In this document: positions 1 to 4,902 of the stretch, piece by piece
Numbering within the stretch: position 1 is the first letter of the stretch
Layout: each line of letters starts with the position of its first letter
Source of the DNA: JANOGU01 sp964499865
GTDB taxonomy: Bacteria; Pseudomonadota; Alphaproteobacteria; Rhodobacterales; Rhodobacteraceae
Length of the DNA: 7,212 nt
Direction of reading: 5' to 3'
Assembly: GCA_964499865.1 (NCBI GenBank)
Contig: CAZCPY010000149.1
Coordinates: 1-7,212, forward strand
Made by a program: the position numbers and the translations under genes
Notes under the pieces: generated by a model
Seen by the model: only the letters and a program-made list of their open reading frames with translations
Told to the model about the DNA's origin: nothing
The model's database searches: none

Positions 1-1
1 C

Positions 2-232
2 ATGTCGGCGCTGCTGACCACGACGATGCCCTACATGAAGGTCGTGATCGACACGCTGAAGGAAAAGGGCATGCGCGAGGACTATATCGTGCTGGTCGGC
101 GGCGCGCCGCTGAACGAGGAGTTCGGCCGCGCCATCGGGGCGGATGCCTACTGCCGCGACGCCGCGGTGGCGGTGGAAACCGCCAAGGCCTGGGTCGCCC
201 GCAAGCACAACCAGGGTGCCGCCCGGGCCTGA
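2..232 (+). CDS. Methyltransferase-associated corrinoid (B12-binding) protein, C-terminal fragment
   Basis: This is the last 76 residues of a gene that starts left of the window. The first ATG is only an internal Met, because the frame is open to the edge and the fragment begins in the middle of a domain. It matches the end of the cobalamin-binding domain of cognate corrinoid proteins (MtbC/MttC/MtmC type and the MetH B12 module). SALLTTTM at residues 2-9 carries the SxL motif that contacts the cobalamin nucleotide tail. VGGAPL at 32-37 carries the GG motif. IGADAYCRDAAVAVETAK at 45-62 is the usual final strand and helix. The DxHxxG motif with the cobalt-ligating His would lie upstream and cannot be seen. 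Such proteins shuttle a methyl group between a substrate methyltransferase (methylamine or betaine type) and a second acceptor in the cytoplasm. The substrate cannot be told from this piece. The small membrane protein and DUF1638 genes follow on the same strand and probably form one transcription unit with it. Confidence 0.88.
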   Translation: MSALLTTTMPYMKVVIDTLKEKGMREDYIVLVGGAPLNEEFGRAIGADAYCRDAAVAVETAKAWVARKHNQGAARA

Positions 233-255
233 GGCCCTGGCGCCGCGCGGGCGGG

Positions 256-276
256 GTGCCCATATCGGCGGGGCAC
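256..276 (+). other. Small stem-loop between the corrinoid gene and the 51-aa gene
   Basis: GTGCCC at 256-261 is the exact reverse complement of GGGCAC at 271-276, with a 9-nt loop, so a 6-bp hairpin can form in the 61-bp gap. No T-run follows it, and the ribosome binding site of the next gene starts about 7 nt later. It is therefore more likely to be an mRNA stability or processing element than a terminator, or simply chance in GC-rich DNA. Confidence 0.25.
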
Positions 277-293
277 GTCGTGAAGGAGCGCCC

Positions 294-449
294 ATGCCGT
301 TTCCGGTCTTTGTCCTGATGATCCTGACCGTCATCGCCGCCGCGGGCGCCACCATTGGGCTGGCGCTCTGGGCGGGCTGGCCGCTGGCGGCGCTGGGGCT
401 GGCGGTGCTGGTGGCGAGCCTTCTGCCGGGGCTGCGCCTATGGCGCTGA
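294..449 (+). CDS. Small two-helix membrane protein of unknown function (51 aa)
   Basis: The ATG at 294 is preceded by a good Shine-Dalgarno AAGGAG at 283-288, which fixes this start over the longer frame opening at 144 inside the corrinoid gene. The product is 51 residues and almost entirely hydrophobic. One predicted membrane segment spans about residues 4-26 and a second about 29-47, separated by a short AGWP turn. The tail ends in RLWR, which suggests a cytoplasmic C-terminus by the positive-inside rule. There is no Cys, His or acidic residue to suggest catalysis. The gene sits between a corrinoid protein and a DUF1638 protein, and its last 10 bp overlap the DUF1638 start, which implies translational coupling. 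I do not recognise a named family. It could be a membrane anchor or an accessory factor for the neighbouring pathway, but that is inference. Confidence 0.7.
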   Translation: MPFPVFVLMILTVIAAAGATIGLALWAGWPLAALGLAVLVASLLPGLRLWR

Positions 450-1099
450 TCCCCGGCGACACGGCGCTGACCGACACGGCGCTGACCGAGACGGGACTGG
501 CGCCGCGCGGCGCTGGACGGGTGCTGGTCATCGCCTGCGGGGCGCTGGCGCACGAGGTGCTCGCGGTCTGCCGCGCCAACGGCTGGGACCATCTGGACCT
601 GCACTGCCTGCCCGCCAACCTGCATCTCTGGCCCGACCGCATTCCTGCGGCGGTGGAGGCCGCGGTAACCGCCCGCGGCGGCGCCCATGCGGCGGTCTGG
701 GTGCTGTATGCCGATTGCGGCACCGGGGGTCTCTTGCAGGAAAAGTGCAAGGATCTGGGTGTCGAGATGATCGCCGGACCCCATTGCTATTCGTTCTTTG
801 AGGGAAATGCGACCTTCGCCGCGCACCCCGAAGAGATCGCGGCGTTCTATCTCACCGATTTCCTGGTGCGCCAGTTCGATGCCTTCGTCTGGCGCCCGAT
901 GGGGCTGGACCGGCACCCGGAACTGCGCGACCTGTATTTCGGGAACTACGAAAAGCTGGTCTACCTGGCGCAGACCGACGATCCCGCGCTCGATGCGCGC
1001 GCAGAGGATTGCGCCCGGCGGCTGGGGCTGGCCTACGAGCGGCGCGGGACGGGGTACGGGGACCTCGTGCCCTTCCTGCGCAGGGCGGCGCTGGCGTAG
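440..1099 (+). CDS. DUF1638 family protein, associated with corrinoid methyltransferase genes
   Basis: This 219-residue protein has the features of DUF1638, a family without an established biochemical role that I recall beside corrinoid proteins and methyltransferases in alphaproteobacteria and methanogens. Recognisable blocks in order are ACGALA at 32-37, HCLPANLH at 55-62, YADCGTGG at 90-97, GPHCYSFF at 113-120, YLTDF at 137-141, and YFGNYEKLVYLAQTDDP at 166-182. Cysteines at 33, 56, 93 and 116 fall inside these blocks, which suggests metal or cofactor binding. Further cysteines are at 44, 103 and 191. There is no signal peptide or membrane segment, so it is probably cytoplasmic. The ATG at 440 overlaps the preceding gene by 10 bp and has only a weak GC-rich ribosome site, consistent with coupling. 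Residues 1-26 precede the conserved domain and contain a DTALT repeat, and a GTG at 521 is an alternative start. The family call is firm. A role in corrinoid methyl transfer or reactivation is inferred from neighbours only. Confidence 0.85.
   Translation: MALIPGDTALTDTALTETGLAPRGAGRVLVIACGALAHEVLAVCRANGWDHLDLHCLPANLHLWPDRIPAAVEAAVTARGGAHAAVWVLYADCGTGGLLQEKCKDLGVEMIAGPHCYSFFEGNATFAAHPEEIAAFYLTDFLVRQFDAFVWRPMGLDRHPELRDLYFGNYEKLVYLAQTDDPALDARAEDCARRLGLAYERRGTGYGDLVPFLRRAALA
458..487 (+). repeat. 15-bp tandem duplication in the start of the DUF1638 gene
   Basis: GACACGGCGCTGACC occurs twice head to tail at 458-472 and 473-487, and a decayed third copy follows at 488-500. In frame it encodes DTALT-DTALT-ETGLA. 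Because 15 bp is a multiple of three, copy-number change would keep the reading frame. It lies in the variable N-terminal extension ahead of the conserved domain. Confidence 0.85.
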
Positions 1100-1103
1100 A
1101 GAC

Positions 1104-1158
1104 CCGGGGCGCGCTGCCCCGGACCCCGGGATACTTGCAAAGAGATGACGGGGTCCGG
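1104..1158. terminator. Structured convergent gap, probable bidirectional terminator or intergenic repeat element
   Basis: The 60-bp gap between the DUF1638 stop and the recN stop is dominated by two competing inverted repeats. CCGGGGC at 1104-1110 pairs with GCCCCGG at 1116-1122 (7-bp stem, 5-nt loop). CCGGACCCCG at 1119-1128 pairs perfectly with CGGGGTCCGG at 1149-1158 (10-bp stem, 20-nt loop). Both strands would form stable RNA hairpins, which suits a shared terminator between converging genes. No T-run follows on either strand, so termination may be weak or rho-assisted. The CCGGACCCCGGGATACTTG core resembles an element I recall as recurrent between genes in Rhodobacterales genomes. That resemblance is from memory, not from a search. 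Confidence 0.6.
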
Positions 1159-1159
1159 T

Positions 1160-2806
1160 TCAGGTGCCGGCGATGAGCGCGGCGGCGGCGGCACGGGCTT
1201 CGGGCGTGACCGTATCGCCCGCCAGCATGCGGGCGATTTCCTCGGTGCGCTCGGCGGGGGTCAGCGGCGTGACGAAGGTCTGCGCCTGCCCCCCGACCTC
1301 GCGCTTTTCCACCCGCCAGTGGTGGCGACCCATCGCCGCGACCTGCGGCGAATGCGTGACCACCAGCACCTGCGCGCCCTGCGCCAGCGCCTGCAGGCGG
1401 CGCCCCACCGCCGCCGCCGTCGCCCCGCCGACGCCGCGGTCGATCTCGTCGAAGATCATCGAGGCGCCGGGGCTGCCCGCGCTGAGGCAGACCTTGAGCG
1501 CGAGCAGGAAGCGCGACAGCTCCCCGCCCGAGGCGATGCGGTCGAGCGGGCCCGCGGCGGCGCCGGGGTTGGTGGCGACCGTGAAGGTCACCGCGTCGGT
1601 GCCGTCGGGGCCCGCCTCGCCGGGGGTGAGCACGGTGGCGAAACGGGCGCGGTCGAGCTTGAGCGGGGGCAGTTCGGCGGCCATTGCCGCGTCGAGCCGC
1701 GCGGCCGCCGCCCGGCGCAGGGCGGAAGCCTGCGCGGCGGCGGCGGCGTAGGCGGCGGCGGCCTCCGCTTCGGCCTTCGCGAGCCCCGCGAGATCGCGCG
1801 CACCACCGTCGAGCGCCGCCAGCCGGGCGCGCAGACCTTCGGCGAAACCGCCCAGATCGTCCGGCGCGACCGCGTGCTTGCGGGCCAGGGCGCGCAGGGC
1901 GAACAGCCGCTCTTCCACCCGCTCCTGCTCTCCCGGGTCGTGGTCCAGCGCGGCACGCGCGCGGTCCACGCCGGCCTGCGCGTCCGACAGCTCGATCAGC
2001 GCGCGGTCGAGCGCGGCGAGCGCGGCGTCGAGCGGCACCTCGGCCCGCGCCGCGGCGCCCTCGAGCCAGCGGCGCGCGTCGCGCATGCGGCCTTCGGCGC
2101 CCTCGTCGCCGAGGGCTTCCAGCGCGCGGGCCACGTCGCCGGTCACGCGGGCCGCGGCCTGCATCGCGCGGCGGCGGGCGTCGAGCGTCGCCTCTTCCCC
2201 CGGTTCGGGCGCCAGCTTGTCCAGTTCCGCCGCGGCGTGGCGCAGGAAGTCCTCTTCCGCCCGGGCGGCGGCCAGCCGGGCCTCGGCCTCGGCCCGGGCC
2301 TTCGCCGCGGAACCCCGGGCGGCCCAGGCGGCGCGGCAGGGGGCGGGGTCGAGCCCCGCGAAGGCATCCAGCATCGCGCGATGGCCGCGGGGGTTCAGCA
2401 GGCCGCGGTCGTCGTGCTGGCCGTGCAGTTCCACCAGCGTGTCGCCCAATGCGCGCAGCATGTCGGCGCCGGCGCGGCGGTCGTTCACGAAGCCCGCCTT
2501 GCGCCCGTCGGCGGTGACCGTGCGGCGCAGGATCAGGTCATCGGCCTCCGGCAGGCCCGTCTCGGCCAGTACCGCGCGCGCCGGATGCGCGGGCGGCAGG
2601 GCGAAGACCGCCGTCACCTCGCCCTGCGCGGCGCCCGCGCGCACCACCTCGGCCCGGCCCTTCCAGCCCAGCACCATTCCCAGCGCATCCAGCAGGATCG
2701 ACTTGCCGGCCCCGGTTTCCCCGGTCAGCACGTTCAGCCCCGGCGCCAGCGGCAGTGTCAGCCGGTCGATCAGCAGGATGTCGCGGATGTCGAGCGAGGT
2801 CAGCAT
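1160..2806 (-). CDS. recN: DNA repair ATPase RecN
   Basis: RecN is an SMC-like ATPase that acts on DNA double-strand breaks early in recombinational repair. The protein has 548 residues, close to the usual length of about 550. The N-terminal head begins at MLTSLDIRDILLID and carries Walker A GETGAGKS at 29-36. The RecN-typical LHGQHDD is at 127-133. Residues about 155-375 are Ala/Glu/Arg-rich coiled-coil arms. The C-terminal head has the ABC signature SGGELSR at 426-432, Walker B with catalytic Glu in IFDEID at 451-456, and the switch His in THSPQVAAM at 484-492. All ATPase residues are therefore present. The ATG at 2806 lies 28 bp after the bamD stop with no clear Shine-Dalgarno, which suggests translation coupled to bamD. 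No alphaproteobacterial LexA box (GTTC-N7-GTTC) is seen in that gap. Downstream it converges on the DUF1638 gene. Confidence 0.96.
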   Translation of the reverse strand: MLTSLDIRDILLIDRLTLPLAPGLNVLTGETGAGKSILLDALGMVLGWKGRAEVVRAGAAQGEVTAVFALPPAHPARAVLAETGLPEADDLILRRTVTADGRKAGFVNDRRAGADMLRALGDTLVELHGQHDDRGLLNPRGHRAMLDAFAGLDPAPCRAAWAARGSAAKARAEAEARLAAARAEEDFLRHAAAELDKLAPEPGEEATLDARRRAMQAAARVTGDVARALEALGDEGAEGRMRDARRWLEGAAARAEVPLDAALAALDRALIELSDAQAGVDRARAALDHDPGEQERVEERLFALRALARKHAVAPDDLGGFAEGLRARLAALDGGARDLAGLAKAEAEAAAAYAAAAAQASALRRAAAARLDAAMAAELPPLKLDRARFATVLTPGEAGPDGTDAVTFTVATNPGAAAGPLDRIASGGELSRFLLALKVCLSAGSPGASMIFDEIDRGVGGATAAAVGRRLQALAQGAQVLVVTHSPQVAAMGRHHWRVEKREVGGQAQTFVTPLTPAERTEEIARMLAGDTVTPEARAAAAALIAGT

Positions 2807-2834
2807 GACCGCAGAGGGCGCGCGGGCCCCGTCC

Positions 2835-3677
2835 TCAGAGCCATTCGCCCCGGATCACCTGGCGGTAGACCCGCGTCAGCCAGCTGTCGCCGCGCGCCTC
2901 GGGTGACAGGCCGCGGCCCTTCAAGAGGCGGAAGGCATCCTCGTAGAAGGGCGAGGACTGGTAGTTGTAGCCCAGGATCGCCGCCGCGGTCTGCGCCTCG
3001 TCCTCGAAACCCAGCGCCAGATAGGCCTCGGTCAGGCGCATCAGCGCCTCGGCGGTGTGGGTCGTGGTCTGGAAATCCTGCACCACAACGCGGAACCGGT
3101 TGATCGCCGCGGCATAGTAGCCGCGCTTGAGATAGTAGCGGCCGATCTCCATCTCCTTCGCCGCCAGATGGTCGAAGGCGAGGTCGAACTTGAGCATCGC
3201 CGACCGCGCGTATTCGCTGTCGGGGTATTTCTCGATCACGTCGCGCATACCCTGCAGCGCCAGGAAAGTCAGCCCCTGGTCGCGGCCGACCTCGTCGATC
3301 TGGTCGTAGTAGGACAGCGCCAGCAGGTATTGCGCATAGGCCGAATCCTCGTCGCCCGGGTAGGTGTCGAGGAACCGCTGCGCGCTGGCGCGGGCCGCTT
3401 CGTAGTCGCGCGCCTTGTGCTGCGAGAAGGCCTGCATGATCAGCGCGCGCTTGGCGAATTCGGAATAGGGGTAAAGCCGCTCCACCTCGGAGAAGTAGCG
3501 GATCGCCTCGGTGGGGCGCGCGTCGGTCTCGAGCGCGAATTCGCCGCGCTTGAACAGCTCTTCCGCCGAAAGGCTGTCGACGGGCACCTCGTTGTCGCGG
3601 AACGATCCGCAGCCTGCCAGCAGGGCAAGCGATAGCGCCGTGGCGATCATCCGCGCGCGCGCCTTTCCGCCTGACAT
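2835..3677 (-). CDS. bamD: Outer membrane assembly lipoprotein BamD (ComL/YfiO)
   Basis: BamD is the essential periplasm-facing lipoprotein that works with BamA to insert beta-barrel proteins into the outer membrane. From the chosen start the protein has 280 residues. A short basic n-region (SGGKARAR) and a hydrophobic segment lead to the lipobox LLAGC, with the lipidated Cys at residue 23. This gives a correct lipoprotein signal length. Residues about 39-246 are helical TPR-like repeats, with recognisable family pieces GEFALE, AIRYFSEVERLYPYSEFAKRA and VIEKYPDSEYA (residues about 147-157). The ATG at 3677 is preceded by GAGG about 9-12 nt upstream. Longer starts at 3692 and 3764 would place up to 29 Arg-rich residues before the signal peptide and are rejected. 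An alternative Met lies 9 codons further in. lpxC lies 114 bp upstream and recN 28 bp downstream. A promoter of its own is possible (see 3736-3764). Confidence 0.94.
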   Translation of the reverse strand: MSGGKARARMIATALSLALLAGCGSFRDNEVPVDSLSAEELFKRGEFALETDARPTEAIRYFSEVERLYPYSEFAKRALIMQAFSQHKARDYEAARASAQRFLDTYPGDEDSAYAQYLLALSYYDQIDEVGRDQGLTFLALQGMRDVIEKYPDSEYARSAMLKFDLAFDHLAAKEMEIGRYYLKRGYYAAAINRFRVVVQDFQTTTHTAEALMRLTEAYLALGFEDEAQTAAAILGYNYQSSPFYEDAFRLLKGRGLSPEARGDSWLTRVYRQVIRGEWL

Positions 3678-3735
3678 GCCTGCCAACCTCATCCGCCCCC
3701 AGGCCCGCCGCGACCGGCGATGCCGCTTTGGCCCG

Positions 3736-3764
3736 TGCCTAGCACAGAAAAAACGGGGGCGCAA
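3736..3764 (-). promoter_or_regulatory. Candidate bamD promoter
   Basis: On the - strand TTGCGC (3764-3759) is separated by 17 bp from TAGGCA (3741-3736). The -10 element is preceded by TGC, an extended -10 arrangement. The predicted transcript would start about 55-60 nt before the bamD ATG. The match to the sigma-70 consensus is only partial, and the -35 lies inside the likely lpxC terminator, so this is a suggestion only. Confidence 0.3.
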
Positions 3765-3782
3765 AACGCCTTTCGCACGGGC
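3747..3782 (-). terminator. Probable lpxC terminator
   Basis: Starting 9 nt after the lpxC stop, the - strand reads GCGAAAGGCGTTTTGC, which can fold as a 6-bp stem with one G-U pair and a GGCG loop. An alternative is a GGCG/CGCC stem. A run of six T follows (the A-run at 3748-3753 on the + strand), interrupted from the stem by a short C-rich stretch. A wider perfect 8-bp inverted repeat, GCCCGTGC at 3731-3738 with GCACGGGC at 3775-3782, encloses the region and could form a competing structure. The T-run supports intrinsic termination, but the spacing is not ideal and some readthrough into bamD is likely. Confidence 0.45.
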
Positions 3783-3791
3783 GTGCCGGCG

Positions 3792-4712
3792 TCAGTGCGG
3801 GCGCGGCACGTCGGCGGGCACGACACCCACTCCGGGCAGCTTCTGCATCATCGGCGCGGCGCAATCGACCGGCACGGCGGCCCCGGGCGCGGCGAACAGC
3901 GCGCGCAGCAGGCGGTTGGTCAGCGCATGGCCCGCGCGCACGCCGGTATAGCGCCCCAGCACCGGGCCCCCCGCCAGGGCGAGGTCGCCGAGCGCGTCGA
4001 GCATCTTGTGACGCACCGCCTCGTCCCGGTGGCGCAGGCCGCCGGGGGACAGCACGCGGTCGCCGTCGAAGACGACCGCATTCTCGTAGGTGCCGCCAAG
4101 CGCCAGGCCGTTGGCCCGCATCGCGGTCACGTCCGCCGCGCGGCAGAAGGTGCGGCTGTCGGACAGCTCGCGCACGAAGGCGCCGTTCGCCATGTTCAGC
4201 CGCAGCGCCTGCTGCCCGATCGCCGCATCGGCGAAGTCGATGGCAAAGCCGATTTCCAGCATGTCGGACGGTTCCAGGCGCGCCAGCGCCTCGCCTTCGC
4301 GCACCTCGACCGGGGCCATGACGCGGATCGCGCGGACGGGGGCGTCCTGCACCACGAAGCCCGCGCGCAGGAACGCTTCGACGAAGGGCACGGCGGAGCC
4401 GTCGAGGATCGGCACCTCGGGCCCGTCAACCTCGACGATCGCGTTGTGGATGCCGCAACCGGCCAGAGCGGCCATCACATGCTCGATGGTCGACACCTGC
4501 ACGCCGTCGGCGTTGGCGATGACGGTGCAGAGGCGGGAGGGCACGACCGCATCCCAGGCCGCGGGGATCATCGCATCGCCCGCGACGGGATCGGTGCGGC
4601 GGAACCACAGGCCCATGTGCGCGGCGGCCGGGCGCACAGCCATGCGCACCGGCCGGCCGGAGTGAAGCCCCCGGCCCGAGAAGCGCACCACCGATTTCAG
4701 CGTCTGCTGCAC
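3792..4712 (-). CDS. lpxC: UDP-3-O-acyl-N-acetylglucosamine deacetylase LpxC
   Basis: LpxC is the zinc-dependent cytoplasmic deacetylase that catalyses the committed step of lipid A synthesis. The protein is 306 residues, the normal length. The N-terminal signature TLKSVVRFSGRGLHSG covers residues 4-19. STIEH at 74-78 supplies the catalytic base Glu77 and zinc ligand His78. VRHKMLD at 233-239 supplies zinc ligands His235 and Asp239. GHALTNRLLRAL at 261-272 supplies the second catalytic His262. SRTFC at 186-190 is also typical. The start is GTG at 4712, preceded by AAGGGA at a suitable distance. The ATG at 4714 is out of frame and stops after four residues, so GTG is chosen. ftsZ ends upstream with a strong terminator, so transcription probably starts in the 4713-4855 gap. 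The final 15 residues are variable in the family. Confidence 0.97.
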   Translation of the reverse strand: MQQTLKSVVRFSGRGLHSGRPVRMAVRPAAAHMGLWFRRTDPVAGDAMIPAAWDAVVPSRLCTVIANADGVQVSTIEHVMAALAGCGIHNAIVEVDGPEVPILDGSAVPFVEAFLRAGFVVQDAPVRAIRVMAPVEVREGEALARLEPSDMLEIGFAIDFADAAIGQQALRLNMANGAFVRELSDSRTFCRAADVTAMRANGLALGGTYENAVVFDGDRVLSPGGLRHRDEAVRHKMLDALGDLALAGGPVLGRYTGVRAGHALTNRLLRALFAAPGAAVPVDCAAPMMQKLPGVGVVPADVPRPH

Positions 4713-4854
4713 ATCGTCCCTTTCACCACGCGCGAAGGTTCCGCACGCAAAGCTCCACGAAGTTTACCTATGCGCTGTGCCGGTTGGTAACAATTCAACG
4801 ATTGTAACCGCGTGTAACAGCCGGGCCTGGCGCTTAACCCCCTGATTCTGAACG
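4713..4854 (-). promoter_or_regulatory. lpxC upstream region with repeated GTTAC motifs and a candidate promoter
   Basis: This gap contains no supportable gene. It is clearly more AT-rich than its surroundings. On the - strand it holds three GTTAC copies (4818-4814, 4808-4804, 4791-4787), the first two exactly one helical turn (10 bp) apart. A possible sigma-70 promoter is TTGTTA (4793-4788), 17 bp, then TAGGTA (4770-4765), giving a leader of roughly 50 nt before the GTG. On the + strand CGGTT-GGTA-ACAAT at 4781-4794 can pair with ATTGTAACCG at 4801-4810 if GGTA bulges out. A GATTC (a GANTC, CcrM-type methylation site) lies at 4844-4848. The promoter is likely on context; the exact elements are uncertain. 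Confidence 0.4.
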
Positions 4855-4880
4855 GAAAAGGCCCCCGTCCTGCGGGGGCC
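4855..4880 (-). terminator. ftsZ rho-independent terminator
   Basis: Reading the - strand 22 nt past the ftsZ stop, GGCCCCCG (4880-4873) pairs perfectly with CGGGGGCC (4867-4860) around a 5-nt loop, and TTTT (4859-4856) follows directly. A GC-rich stem followed at once by a T-run is a standard intrinsic terminator. It separates ftsZ transcription from lpxC. Confidence 0.85.
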
Positions 4881-4902
4881 CTTCGCCGTCTGCAACAGCG
4901 TC

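Noticed and set aside
144..293. N-terminal extension of the 51-aa membrane protein into the corrinoid gene
   Set aside because: It is Pro/Arg-rich and out of frame with the corrinoid gene, whereas the ATG at 294 has a strong AAGGAG site.
1145..3103. 652-residue open frame on the + strand, antisense to recN
   Set aside because: It is a shadow of recN in GC-rich DNA. It is Arg/Gly/Ala-rich with no recognisable domain, while recN on the - strand has complete ATPase motifs.
3678..3764. 29-residue N-terminal extension of BamD
   Set aside because: It would put a long Arg-rich stretch before the lipoprotein signal peptide. The start at 3677 has a ribosome site and gives a normal signal length.
3720..4790. 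356-residue open frame on the + strand, antisense to lpxC
   Set aside because: His/Arg/Gly-rich low-complexity translation with no family features. The - strand encodes a complete LpxC with all active-site residues.
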